64,000 bases of DNA from Citrobacter sp. Marseille-Q6884 (GTDB lineage: Bacteria; Pseudomonadota; Gammaproteobacteria; Enterobacterales; Enterobacteriaceae). The notes under the pieces are model-generated. The model saw nothing but the letters and a program-made list of their open reading frames with translations. It had not been told where the DNA came from and made no database searches. Both the position numbers and the translations under genes were made by a program. Positions within the stretch are counted from its first letter, which is position 1. Each line of letters starts with the position of its first letter. Below, piece by piece: positions 26,458 to 35,416 of this stretch. The stretch lies in NCBI RefSeq assembly GCF_945906775.1, contig NZ_CAMDRE010000001.1, positions 248,001 to 312,000 on the forward strand. Reading direction: 5' to 3'.

Positions 26458-26933
26458 ATCACACCGACAGAATCGCACTCGAATGCCAGATTAACGGTCT
26501 GCCTTTTCAACTGAGCATTTCTCCGGGCATGCCCCTGTCCGAGCTGCTGCGCGAGCAGGGGTTACTGAGCGTAAAACACGGCTGCTGTGTCGGGGAATGC
26601 GGGGCATGCACGGTGCTGGTCGATGGAACGGCGATTGACAGCTGCTTATATCTGGCAGCGTGGGCGGCGGGAAAACATATCCGCACGCTGGAAGGGGAAT
26701 CGCAGGGTGGACAGCTTTCTCCTGTTCAACAAGCCTATGCCGAATCCGGCGCTGTCCAGTGTGGGTTTTGCACGCCAGGACTGATCATGGCGACAACCGC
26801 TATGTTAGCGAAGCCACGCAGCCAGCCCCTCACCGTGCTGGAGATTCGTCGCGGGCTGGCGGGGAATCTGTGCCGCTGCACCGGCTATCAAATGATCGTT
26901 AACACGGTGCAGGCCTGCGACTCACAGGAGTAA
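26454..26933 (+). CDS. xdhC: Xanthine dehydrogenase, [2Fe-2S] subunit
   Basis: A 159-residue iron-sulfur subunit with both clusters intact. The plant-ferredoxin-type cluster uses C44, C49, C52 and C64 (GCCVGECGACTVLVDG). The second uses C103-x2-C106 and C140-x-C142 (QCGFCTPG, NLCRCTGY). It links the Mo site of XdhA to the flavin of XdhB. It is the last gene of the operon, ending at a REP-like hairpin that faces ygeV. Confidence 0.96.
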   Translation: MNHTDRIALECQINGLPFQLSISPGMPLSELLREQGLLSVKHGCCVGECGACTVLVDGTAIDSCLYLAAWAAGKHIRTLEGESQGGQLSPVQQAYAESGAVQCGFCTPGLIMATTAMLAKPRSQPLTVLEIRRGLAGNLCRCTGYQMIVNTVQACDSQE

Positions 26934-26944
26934 TGCAGTTTCTC

Positions 26945-26976
26945 CCTTATCCGGCCTGAAGTCTGGCCGGATAAGG
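26945..26976. repeat. REP-like palindrome between xdhC and ygeV
   Basis: CCTTATCCGGCC and GGCCGGATAAGG form a perfect 12-bp stem with an 8-base loop between two convergent genes. The CTTATCCGGCC core is typical of enterobacterial REP units. It may end or protect both transcripts. Confidence 0.7.
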
Positions 26977-26982
26977 CAAACA

Positions 26983-28761
26983 TCACATCCCCATCAGCTC
27001 ATATTTTTTAATCTTGCGATACAGCGTGGCAATCCCGATCCCCAGTTCATCCGCGGCCTGCTTTTTATTATTGTGCCGGGATAAGGCTTCGCGGATCATC
27101 TGCTTCTCCATCTCCTCAAGCGCCGTGCCATTCGCATCATCGGTTAGCGTAGACATCATGTTCACAACGGGCATATCCCGCTCTGGCGCTTTCGCGTTGT
27201 TGATCAGGTTCGGCGGTAAAAGCGTACTGTCGATCACCTCGCCGGAAGGCACAACGTTAACCAGATACTCCATCAAATTACTTAACTCGCGCAGATTACC
27301 GGGCCAGCGGTGTTGCTTTAACAGCGCCACGACGTCGGGTGTCACGCCTGGATACACCAGCCCTAATCGACGGGTGTGGAGATGCAAAAAGTAATGCACC
27401 AGCAGTTCAATATCTTCCAGACGTTCTCGCAGCGGCGGTAGCGTCAGCGGGATCACATTCAGCCGATAGTAAAGATCTTCGCGGAATTTTCCCTCGGCAA
27501 TAAACTGCGCCAGGTTCTGGTTCGTCGCTGAAATAATACGGATATCCACCTGAATGGGGCTGCTGGCACCAATCGGCAAGACTTCCCGGGCTTCGATAGC
27601 GCGCAGTAATTTCGCCTGCAGCATCAACGGCATGTCGCCAATTTCATCCAGAAATAGCGTCCCGCTGTTCGCCGCCTGGATCAGGCCGGTTTTCCCATTG
27701 GCCGACGCGCCGGTAAACGCGCCCTTCACATAGCCAAACAGCTCGCTTTCCAGTAATTGCTCAGGGATCGCCGCACAGTTGATGGCGATAAAGGGTTTAT
27801 TTTTGCGCTCACTTAGCTTGTGAATGGCTCGCGCAACCACCTCTTTACCGGTGCCACTCTCACCAACAATCAGCACGCTGGAAGGACTGGGCGCGATGCG
27901 GCTAATGAGCCGTTTAAGCTGGCGCATCACCCGGCACTCGCCGACCAGTTGTTCAATATGCGGTTCGTCCGTTGCAAGCGACACCGCAGCACTGGTGTGC
28001 GACTGGTGAAATGCCATCAGGAATAACTGCCGGCCCTGCACATTGTGTAACTGGCCGATAATCAATTCGCTTTTATCATCCCAGGAAACGATATGCTGCA
28101 TATGGCCATGTGTGAAATTGCTCTCAAAAGTTAATGGCCGGAATTTAACGGACTTTCCCGTCATGGTGTTCTGCGCCACACCAAGAATTTTTAGCGCCGT
28201 CTGGTTAGCAAATTGCACGCGATTATCTTCATCAATCACCAGGACGCCCTGATCCATATTCTCAATCATGGTCGAGAATATTTTACTGATGTTGTCATTG
28301 CCGCCCTGATCCTCCAGTAACTTGGAGACAAAAATAGTGGATATATGGCGGACGTAATCAGAAAACTCGCGCAGATTATCATTAATATGTTCTTGTTGTT
28401 CATGCGTTACGGCAATCAAGCTAATCACTCCCACGCAGCGTTCCTGAAAAATAACGGGGGTACCGAGAAACGCCTTTTCCCGGCAATTATCCTTGCTATC
28501 GCAGCCTTCGCACAGGGGATCGAAACGGGAGTGCGTAACGACTTTTTCTTGTTTTGTTTCTAATACATGCCGTAATAATCGTGAATTGCTGCTCAACTGT
28601 CGCCCGAGAAATTTGCCGTATGCGCCGGAACCGGCAACGCGGCACAGGTTCTCATCCACAATTTCCACTTCGAGCTGTAACACGCTGGCAAGCATTCTGG
28701 CAAAACGCTGGATAGTCGGCTGAATCTGCATCAAAACGGATTGCGTAGTTGCAAGTACCAT
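26983..28761 (-). CDS. ygeV: Sigma54-dependent transcriptional activator YgeV
   Basis: A 592-residue enhancer-binding protein. The N-terminal sensor region contains C84-x2-C87-x5-C93 (CEGCDSKDNC). A PAS domain is centred near residues 165-230 (MDQGVLVIDEDNRVQFANQTALKILG). The AAA+ domain has Walker A GESGTGKEV, the sigma54-contact loop GAFTGA and Walker B LFLDEIGD. A Fis-type HTH ends the protein (KKQAADELGIGIATLYRKIKKY). The ATG at 28761 was chosen for its AAGGTGAG site and match to the E. coli start; a GTG seven codons upstream lacks support. Three sigma54-type promoters lie in this same island, so it most likely activates them, perhaps in response to a purine or reduced conditions. Confidence 0.93.
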   Translation of the reverse strand: MVLATTQSVLMQIQPTIQRFARMLASVLQLEVEIVDENLCRVAGSGAYGKFLGRQLSSNSRLLRHVLETKQEKVVTHSRFDPLCEGCDSKDNCREKAFLGTPVIFQERCVGVISLIAVTHEQQEHINDNLREFSDYVRHISTIFVSKLLEDQGGNDNISKIFSTMIENMDQGVLVIDEDNRVQFANQTALKILGVAQNTMTGKSVKFRPLTFESNFTHGHMQHIVSWDDKSELIIGQLHNVQGRQLFLMAFHQSHTSAAVSLATDEPHIEQLVGECRVMRQLKRLISRIAPSPSSVLIVGESGTGKEVVARAIHKLSERKNKPFIAINCAAIPEQLLESELFGYVKGAFTGASANGKTGLIQAANSGTLFLDEIGDMPLMLQAKLLRAIEAREVLPIGASSPIQVDIRIISATNQNLAQFIAEGKFREDLYYRLNVIPLTLPPLRERLEDIELLVHYFLHLHTRRLGLVYPGVTPDVVALLKQHRWPGNLRELSNLMEYLVNVVPSGEVIDSTLLPPNLINNAKAPERDMPVVNMMSTLTDDANGTALEEMEKQMIREALSRHNNKKQAADELGIGIATLYRKIKKYELMGM

Positions 28762-29230
28762 ATACTCACCTTTCAATATCACTTAAGTAGTTGATCATTT
28801 AAGGTATTGATACCGTATGAACGATAATGATATTACCCTGTGAGAAAAGCGCTTTGATAAAAACACGGACTCTTTATCATTTTCTAATGGAATTATGGAA
28901 GAGAAGTCACATTTCTATATCAATATGAGAATGAGCCGAGCCGATTTATCAAATTGGCGAGTTTTTACAGGCACAGCAATTTTATTACCGACAACATACT
29001 TTTCGCGAATAGGAATATTTAATAAGCCAAACGTTTTCGTTTATTAATCACCTTCAAATATCGCATTATTTTGTGATCAACGCCGCATAACACTCCAGCA
29101 AAATATCACTTCCCGGCCTCTGAATTAATCCTGGCATACTTATTGTTAGTCCTTGGTATCGCTGTGATATGGAAATCTCTGTCATAGCCATTCGCTACCT
29201 TGCCTGTCATTCCACTACCAGGACCTAACG
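28762..29230. promoter_or_regulatory. Divergent ygeV-ygeW control region
   Basis: About 470 AT-rich bases. Near the ygeV side is the palindrome GGTATTGATACC (28803-28814), followed by CGATAATGATA (28822-28832), whose complement TATCATTATCG resembles the motif upstream of xdhA and ygfK. A sigma54-type element lies at 29132-29147. The sites near ygeV could serve both autoregulation and activation of ygeW. Confidence 0.5.
29132..29147 (+). promoter_or_regulatory. Sigma54-type promoter of the ygeW operon
   Basis: TGGCAT-ACTTA-TTGTT keeps the GG and TTG positions with correct spacing; the -12 C is replaced by T. It lies 83 bp upstream of the ygeW start. Confidence 0.6.
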
Positions 29231-30418
29231 ATGAAAACTGTTAATGAGCTGATAAAGGATATCAATTCGCTGGCCTCTAACCTCCATGAGAAAGACTTTT
29301 TGTTAACGTGGGAGCAGACACCGGATGAACTGAAACAAGTACTGGATGTTGCCGCCGCGCTGAAAATGCTGCGCGATGAAAATATCTCGACCAAAGTCTT
29401 CAATAGCGGTTTAGGTATCTCCGTTTTCCGCGATAACTCCACCCGTACCCGCTTCTCCTACGCTTCTGCGCTGAACCTGCTTGGCCTCTCCCAGCAGGAT
29501 CTCGACGAAGGTAAATCACAAATCGCTCACGGCGAAACCGTGCGCGAGACCGCCAATATGATCTCGTTTTGCGCCGATGCCATTGGTATTCGCGATGATA
29601 TGTATCTCGGCGCAGGCAACGCCTATATGCGCGAAGTGGGCGCTGCGCTGGATGATGGCTACAAGCAGGGCGTGCTGCCGCAACGTCCGGCGCTGGTCAA
29701 CCTGCAGTGTGATATCGACCACCCAACCCAGTCTATGGCTGACCTTGCCTGGCTGCGCGAACACTTCGGCTCACTGGAAAACCTCAAGGGCAAGAAAATC
29801 GCCATGACCTGGGCTTATTCACCAAGCTATGGCAAACCGCTCTCTGTCCCGCAGGGCATTATCGGCCTGATGACGCGTTTTGGTATGGACGTCACGCTGG
29901 CGCACCCGGAAGGTTACGACCTGATCCCTGATGTTATCGAAGTGGCGAAAAGCAACGCCAGCGCCTCCGGCGGTAGCTTCCGTCAGGTGACCAGCATGGA
30001 AGAAGCCTTCAAAGACGCCGATATCGTCTATCCGAAATCCTGGGCGCCATACAAAGTCATGGAAAAACGCACCGAACTGCTGCGTGCCGACGATCATGCT
30101 GGCCTCAAAGAGCTGGAAAAACAGTGCCTGGCGCAGAACGCCAACCACAAAGACTGGCATTGCACAGAAGAGATGATGGAACTGACCCGCAATGGCGAAG
30201 CATTGTATATGCACTGCCTGCCAGCCGATATCAGCGGGGTTTCCTGCAAAGAAGGGGAAGTCACAGAAGCCGTATTCGAAAAATACCGCATTGCCACTTA
30301 CAAGGAAGCGAGCTGGAAGCCGTACATCATCGCCGCGATGATCCTCTCACGTAAATATTCCAAACCGGGCGTACTGCTGGAACAACTGCTGAAAGAGGCG
30401 CAAAAGCGCATTAAATAA
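29231..30418 (+). CDS. ygeW: Knotted carbamoyltransferase YgeW
   Basis: A 395-residue member of the aspartate/ornithine carbamoyltransferase fold. It shows the carbamoyl-phosphate loop DNSTRTRFSYA (about residue 69), the HPTQSMADL segment and the C-terminal HCLPAD motif. The natural substrate of YgeW is not settled. In the urate-degrading cluster of gut bacteria it is thought to act on ureido intermediates and, with the carbamate kinase downstream, to yield ATP. It is first of ygeWXY-hyuA-yqeA. The ATG follows a short AGGA-type site. Confidence 0.94.
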   Translation: MKTVNELIKDINSLASNLHEKDFLLTWEQTPDELKQVLDVAAALKMLRDENISTKVFNSGLGISVFRDNSTRTRFSYASALNLLGLSQQDLDEGKSQIAHGETVRETANMISFCADAIGIRDDMYLGAGNAYMREVGAALDDGYKQGVLPQRPALVNLQCDIDHPTQSMADLAWLREHFGSLENLKGKKIAMTWAYSPSYGKPLSVPQGIIGLMTRFGMDVTLAHPEGYDLIPDVIEVAKSNASASGGSFRQVTSMEEAFKDADIVYPKSWAPYKVMEKRTELLRADDHAGLKELEKQCLAQNANHKDWHCTEEMMELTRNGEALYMHCLPADISGVSCKEGEVTEAVFEKYRIATYKEASWKPYIIAAMILSRKYSKPGVLLEQLLKEAQKRIK

Positions 30419-30425
30419 AGACCCA

Positions 30426-30445
30426 GGCCGACCACCCGGTCGGCC
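30426..30445 (+). other. Intercistronic hairpin ygeW-ygeX
   Basis: GGCCGACC (30426-30433) pairs with GGTCGGCC (30438-30445), loop of four. There is no U run, so it is more likely a processing or mRNA-stability element than a terminator. Confidence 0.5.
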
Positions 30446-30482
30446 CTCCGTTCCCGGAGGCCATGAAGGATAAGGATAGGAT

Positions 30483-31679
30483 ATGTCCGTTTTCTCATTG
30501 AAGATCGATATTGCCGATAACCGCTTTTTTACCGGAGAGACCTCGCCACTGTTTTCACAGCAACAGGCTAAACAGGCGCGTCAGTTTCACCAGCAAATTA
30601 CAGGGTATCGACCGACCCCGCTCTGCGAGCTGGATGAGCTTGCCAACCTTTTTGGCGTGAAAAAAATTCTCGTCAAAGATGAATCAAAACGCTTTGGGCT
30701 TAACGCATTCAAGATGCTCGGCGGTGCCTACGCCATCGCACGATTGCTGTGTGAAAAATACCAACTCGATATTAACGCCCTCTCCTTCGAGAGCCTGAAA
30801 AAGGCCATCGGCGAGAAAATGACGTTCGCCACCACTACCGACGGGAACCATGGACGCGGCGTGGCGTGGGCAGCCCAGCAACTGGGGCAAAATGCGGTGA
30901 TTTACATGCCGAAAGGCTCCGCCCAGGAGCGTGTCGATGCCATTCTTAACCTCGGCGCAGAGTGTATCGTCACCGACATGAACTACGACGACACCGTGCG
31001 TATGACCATGCAACAGGCGCAGCAAAACGGCTGGGAAGTGGTGCAGGACACCGCCTGGGAAGGCTATACCAAAATCCCCACCTGGATCATGCAAGGCTAT
31101 GCCACGCTGGCCGATGAAGCGGTTGAGCAGATGCGCGCGCTTGGCGTCACCCCGACCCACGTTCTGCTGCAGGCAGGCGTCGGCGCGATGGCCGGCGGCG
31201 TACTGGGTTATCTGGTGGACGTTTACGGCCCGAAAAACCTGCACAGCATTATCGTTGAGCCAGATAAAGCCGACTGCATCTACCGCTCTGGCGTCAAAGG
31301 CGACATCGTCAATGTCGGCGGCGATATGGCCACCATCATGGCCGGTCTGGCCTGTGGTGAGCCAAACCCGCTCGGCTGGGAAATTCTCCGTAACTGCTCC
31401 ACACAATTTATCTCCTGTCAGGACAGCGTTGCCGCCCTGGGAATGCGTGTGCTCGGCAACCCGTTGGGCGATGACCCGCGTGTGATCTCCGGCGAGTCCG
31501 GCGCCGTGGGCTTAGGCGTGCTGGCGGCAGTCCACTACCACCCGCAGCGTGAAGCCCTAATGAACACCCTGGCTCTGAACCGCGACGCCATCGTGCTGGT
31601 GATCAGCACCGAAGGCGATACCGACGTGAAGCACTACCGCGAAGTCGTCTGGGAAGGCAAACATCCGGTTGCACCATAA
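30483..31679 (+). CDS. dpaL: 2,3-Diaminopropionate ammonia-lyase DpaL (YgeX)
   Basis: A 398-residue PLP enzyme of fold type II. It releases ammonia from 2,3-diaminopropionate to give pyruvate. The PLP lysine sits in DESKRFGLNAFKMLGGAYA (about residues 65-83). TTDGNHGRGVAWAA and the glycine-rich GVGAMAGGVLGYL loop bind the cofactor phosphate. In the purine cluster it supplies the late step that frees ammonia and yields a C3 acid. It is preceded by an AGGATAGG site after the intercistronic hairpin. Confidence 0.95.
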   Translation: MSVFSLKIDIADNRFFTGETSPLFSQQQAKQARQFHQQITGYRPTPLCELDELANLFGVKKILVKDESKRFGLNAFKMLGGAYAIARLLCEKYQLDINALSFESLKKAIGEKMTFATTTDGNHGRGVAWAAQQLGQNAVIYMPKGSAQERVDAILNLGAECIVTDMNYDDTVRMTMQQAQQNGWEVVQDTAWEGYTKIPTWIMQGYATLADEAVEQMRALGVTPTHVLLQAGVGAMAGGVLGYLVDVYGPKNLHSIIVEPDKADCIYRSGVKGDIVNVGGDMATIMAGLACGEPNPLGWEILRNCSTQFISCQDSVAALGMRVLGNPLGDDPRVISGESGAVGLGVLAAVHYHPQREALMNTLALNRDAIVLVISTEGDTDVKHYREVVWEGKHPVAP

Positions 31680-31740
31680 CCCTCAATACCTTACCGGTTC
31701 CGTCATTGATACGGAGCACGAAAAATGGAGAAGGAAAACA

Positions 31741-32952
31741 ATGGCTAAGCATATTCCATTCAAACTGATTCTGGAAAAAGCAAACGACTATAAAGACGAT
31801 ATGACGCGTTTTCTGCGTGATATGGTCGCCATCCCCAGCGAAAGCTGCGATGAAAAACGCGTGGTTCACCGTATCAAGCAGGAAATGGAAAAAGTCGGCT
31901 TCGATAAAGTCGAAATCGACCCAATGGGCAACGTGCTGGGCTACATCGGTCATGGTCCTCGCCTGGTCGCGATGGACGCCCATATCGATACCGTTGGCAT
32001 CGGCAATATCAAGAACTGGACCTTCGATCCGTACGAAGGCATGGAAACCGACGAGCTGATTGGCGGACGCGGTACGTCAGACCAGGAAGGCGGGATGGCG
32101 TCGATGGTTTACGCCGGGAAGATCATCAAAGACCTCGGTCTGGAAGATGAATATACGCTGCTCGTGACCGGTACCGTACAGGAAGAAGACTGCGATGGCC
32201 TGTGCTGGCAATACATCATTGAACAGTCCGGCATTCGTCCTGAATTCGTGGTCAGTACTGAGCCAACCGACTGCCAGGTCTACCGTGGACAGCGTGGCAG
32301 GATGGAGATTCGCATCGACGTACAAGGGGTCAGTTGCCACGGCTCAGCCCCGGAACGCGGTGATAACGCCATTTTCAAAATGGGGCCAATTCTCAACGAA
32401 TTGCAGGATCTGTCCCAGCATCTGGCCTATGACGAATTTCTCGGTAAAGGCACGTTGACCGTATCGGAAATCTTCTTCACCTCACCAAGCCGCTGTGCGG
32501 TCGCCGATAGCTGCGCCGTCTCCATTGACCGTCGTTTAACCTGGGGCGAAACCTGGGAAGGCGCGCTGGATGAAATCCGCGCATTGCCTGCGGTACAAAA
32601 AGCGAATGCGGTGGTGTCGATGTACAACTACGACCGCCCATCCTGGACCGGGCTGGTTTATCCGACCGAATGCTACTTCCCGACCTGGAAAGTGGAAGAA
32701 GATCACTTCACCGTCAAAGCGCTAGTGAACGCCTATGAAGGACTTTTCGGTAAAGCACCGGTCGTCGATAAGTGGACCTTCTCCACTAACGGCGTCTCCA
32801 TCATGGGTCGTCACGGTATTCCGGTGATCGGTTTTGGTCCAGGTAAAGAGCCAGAAGCGCACGCCCCGAATGAGAAAACCTGGAAATCGCATCTGGTCAC
32901 CTGTGCCGCCATGTATGCCGCCATTCCACTGAGCTGGTTAGCGACTGAGTAA
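31741..32952 (+). CDS. ygeY: M20-family metallohydrolase YgeY
   Basis: A 403-residue amidohydrolase/peptidase of the M20 (ArgE/DapE) type. Metal and catalytic motifs are present: MDAHIDTVG, GRGTSDQEGGMA, QEEDCDGL and a C-terminal PEAHAPNEK histidine. It was first annotated as a putative selenium-metabolism hydrolase because it co-occurs with selenium-dependent Mo hydroxylases. In urate-degrading bacteria it is one of the genes needed for purine breakdown. I chose the ATG at 31741 (AAGGAAAACA before it), which matches the E. coli protein; an ORF extension to 31669 is not family-like. Confidence 0.93.
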   Translation: MAKHIPFKLILEKANDYKDDMTRFLRDMVAIPSESCDEKRVVHRIKQEMEKVGFDKVEIDPMGNVLGYIGHGPRLVAMDAHIDTVGIGNIKNWTFDPYEGMETDELIGGRGTSDQEGGMASMVYAGKIIKDLGLEDEYTLLVTGTVQEEDCDGLCWQYIIEQSGIRPEFVVSTEPTDCQVYRGQRGRMEIRIDVQGVSCHGSAPERGDNAIFKMGPILNELQDLSQHLAYDEFLGKGTLTVSEIFFTSPSRCAVADSCAVSIDRRLTWGETWEGALDEIRALPAVQKANAVVSMYNYDRPSWTGLVYPTECYFPTWKVEEDHFTVKALVNAYEGLFGKAPVVDKWTFSTNGVSIMGRHGIPVIGFGPGKEPEAHAPNEKTWKSHLVTCAAMYAAIPLSWLATE

Positions 32953-32965
32953 TCATCCCCCTGTC

Positions 32966-32987
32966 TCCCTCCGGTACGCCGGAGGGA
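32966..32987 (+). other. Intercistronic hairpin ygeY-hyuA
   Basis: TCCCTCCGG (32966-32974) and CCGGAGGGA (32979-32987) form a 9-bp stem with a tetraloop between ygeY and hyuA, without a U run. It probably modulates processing. Confidence 0.5.
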
Positions 32988-33001
32988 ATTTGGAGTCTGC
33001 T

Positions 33002-34387
33002 ATGCGCGTGCTGATTAAAAACGGAACCGTCGTGAATGCCGACGGCCAGGCTAAACAGGATTTGCTGATCGAGAACGGCATTATTCGCCAACGGGCTGAC
33101 AAAATTACCCCTCAGCTCCCCTGCGAAATCATCGATGCGACGGATTGCTATGTCATGCCCGGCGGCGTGGACGTGCACACCCATTTCAATATCAACGTCG
33201 GCATTGCCCGCAGCTGTGATGATTTTTTTACCGGTACCCAGGCGGCAGCGTGTGGCGGTACAACAACCATTATTGACCATATGGGATTTGGTCCGACGGG
33301 CTGTCGTTTACGCCACCAGCTTGATGTCTATCACGATTACGCGGCGCATAAAGCGGTGATCGACTACAGCTTTCATGGCGTTATCCAACATATCAACCAT
33401 GCGATCCTTGATGAGATCCCCATGATGGTTGAGGACGGTATCAGCAGTTTTAAGCTGTACCTGACCTATCAGTACAAACTCAATGATGACGAAATACTGC
33501 TGGCGCTGCGCCGTCTGCATAGCGCCGGCGCGCTCACCACCGTGCATCCAGAAAACGACGCGGCTATTGCCAGCAAACGCGCTGAATTTCTTGCCGCAGG
33601 CTTCACGTCCCCGCGCTATCACGCCTTAAGCCGACCGCTGGAGTGCGAAGCCGAAGCCATCGCCCGCATGATCAACCTTGCACAACTCGCCGGAAATGCG
33701 CCGCTGTACATCGTCCATTTATCGAATGGCCTGGGGCTGGATTATCTACGCCTGGCTAAGGCGCAGCACCAGCAGGTGTGGGTTGAAACCTGCCCGCAAT
33801 ATCTGCTGCTGGATGAACGCCGTTATGACGGCGAAGACGGTCTGAATTTTATCCTCAGTCCGCCACTGCGCAACGTACGCGAGCAGGACAAATTGTGGTG
33901 CGGCATTAGCGATGGCGCGATTGATGTCGTGGCGACCGACCACTGCGCCTTCTCAATGGCGCAACGTCAGCAACTCTCCGGGGGCGATTTCAATCGCTGC
34001 CCGAACGGGTTGCCAGGGGTGGAAAACCGCATGCTGTTGCTGTTCTCCAACGCAGTGATGACCGGGCGCATTACGCCAGAACGCTTCGTGGATTTAACCA
34101 GTGCAATGCCGGCAAAACTTTTCGGTCTGTGGCCGCAGAAAGGGCGGCTGGAAGCGGGCGCAGATGGCGATGTGGTGATTATCGATCCCCGACGGACCAC
34201 GGTGATTCACCATGCCGATCTGCACGATAACGCCGACTACTCCCCGTGGGAGGATTTTCACTGTCTGGGCGCCATCGTCAGAACGTTATCACGCGGTGAG
34301 ACCCTCTTTTGCGAGGGGAAATTTACCGGCAAACCCGGACGTGGTCGCTTCCTGAGGCGAAAACCTTTTACCCCTCCCACTCTTTAA
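33002..34387 (+). CDS. hyuA: D-phenylhydantoinase/dihydropyrimidinase HyuA
   Basis: A 461-residue cyclic-amide hydrolase of the amidohydrolase superfamily. The binuclear metal site is visible: GGVDVHTHF, the carbamylated-lysine segment SSFKLYLTY, TVHPEN, YIVHLSN and ATDHCAF. E. coli HyuA hydrolyses phenylhydantoin in vitro. Here it probably opens a hydantoin-like ring formed from purines. I chose the ATG at 33002, which gives the E. coli length of 461. Confidence 0.94.
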   Translation: MRVLIKNGTVVNADGQAKQDLLIENGIIRQRADKITPQLPCEIIDATDCYVMPGGVDVHTHFNINVGIARSCDDFFTGTQAAACGGTTTIIDHMGFGPTGCRLRHQLDVYHDYAAHKAVIDYSFHGVIQHINHAILDEIPMMVEDGISSFKLYLTYQYKLNDDEILLALRRLHSAGALTTVHPENDAAIASKRAEFLAAGFTSPRYHALSRPLECEAEAIARMINLAQLAGNAPLYIVHLSNGLGLDYLRLAKAQHQQVWVETCPQYLLLDERRYDGEDGLNFILSPPLRNVREQDKLWCGISDGAIDVVATDHCAFSMAQRQQLSGGDFNRCPNGLPGVENRMLLLFSNAVMTGRITPERFVDLTSAMPAKLFGLWPQKGRLEAGADGDVVIIDPRRTTVIHHADLHDNADYSPWEDFHCLGAIVRTLSRGETLFCEGKFTGKPGRGRFLRRKPFTPPTL

Positions 34388-34440
34388 CCTCAGCCAGGGA
34401 ATCGGTGGGTCATACATTTTCACAACATGAGTGAGGAAAA

Positions 34441-35373
34441 ATGAGTAAGAAAATTGTGCTCGCATTGGGCGGGAATGCGCTGGGTGAAGATCTTGCCGGG
34501 CAGATGCAGGCCGTCAAAATTACCGCTCAGGCGATTGTGGATCTCATCGCACAGGGTCATCAGGTGGTGGTTACCCATGGCAACGGACCTCAGGTCGGCA
34601 TGATCAATCTGGCGTTCGAAGCCGCGGCAAAGACCGAAGCGCATACGCCGATGCTGCCGATGTCGGTTTGCGTCGCACTCAGCCAGGGCTACATTGGGTA
34701 CGATCTCCAAAACGCGCTGCGCGAAGAGTTGTTGTCCCGCAATATGCATACCCCGGTTGTCACGCTGGTCACCCAGGTCGAAGTTGACGCTAACGATCCC
34801 GCGTTTCTGAACCCGACTAAACCTATCGGATCGTTCTTTAGCAAAGAAGAAGCAGAACATCTGGAGAAACAAGGCTATACATTGAAAGAAGATGCTGGAC
34901 GGGGCTATCGCCGTGTTGTCGCCTCGCCAAAACCCATCGATATTATTGAGAAAGAGACCGTCAAAACGCTGGTACAGGCGGGACAGGTAGTGATTACCGT
35001 CGGTGGCGGCGGGATCCCGGTGATCCGCGAAGGCAATCATCTGCGCGGCGCCAGCGCGGTGATCGACAAAGACTGGGCCAGCGCCAGACTGGCGGAGATG
35101 ATTGACGCCGATATGCTGATCATCCTGACCGCCGTTGAAAAAGTGGCCATCAACTTTGGCAAGCCTGGCGAGCAGTGGCTGGATCGCTTATCTCTGAGTG
35201 ACGCCCAACGTTTTATTGATGAGGGGCATTTTGCCAAAGGTTCAATGCTGCCAAAAGTGGAAGCAGCGGCCTCTTTTGCCCGTTCCCGCGCCGGACGTGA
35301 AGCGCTGATTACGGTTCTGAGTAAGGCCAAAGAAGGTATCGAAGGAAAAACCGGTACGATTATTTGCCAGTAG
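34441..35373 (+). CDS. yqeA: Carbamate kinase-like protein YqeA
   Basis: A 310-residue carbamate kinase family protein with LALGGNALGE at the N terminus, THGNGPQVGMI (about 45-55), VASPKP, VITVGGGGIPV and GSMLPKVEAA. It should interconvert carbamoyl phosphate plus ADP with ATP and carbamate. It follows hyuA by 53 bp and probably ends the ygeW operon. Together with YgeW it could draw ATP from carbamoyl phosphate made during purine fermentation. This role is inferred from context. Confidence 0.93.
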   Translation: MSKKIVLALGGNALGEDLAGQMQAVKITAQAIVDLIAQGHQVVVTHGNGPQVGMINLAFEAAAKTEAHTPMLPMSVCVALSQGYIGYDLQNALREELLSRNMHTPVVTLVTQVEVDANDPAFLNPTKPIGSFFSKEEAEHLEKQGYTLKEDAGRGYRRVVASPKPIDIIEKETVKTLVQAGQVVITVGGGGIPVIREGNHLRGASAVIDKDWASARLAEMIDADMLIILTAVEKVAINFGKPGEQWLDRLSLSDAQRFIDEGHFAKGSMLPKVEAAASFARSRAGREALITVLSKAKEGIEGKTGTIICQ

Positions 35374-35378
35374 TTCGA

Positions 35379-35409
35379 TTGCCCGGTAGCGACTGCGCTT
35401 ACCGGGCAA
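35379..35409. terminator. Hairpin between convergent yqeA and yqeB
   Basis: TTGCCCGGTA (35379-35388) and TACCGGGCAA (35400-35409) form a perfect 10-bp stem. It lies between converging genes and looks like a REP-type or bidirectional 3'-end element. Confidence 0.6.
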
Positions 35410-35416
35410 CGTGGTA

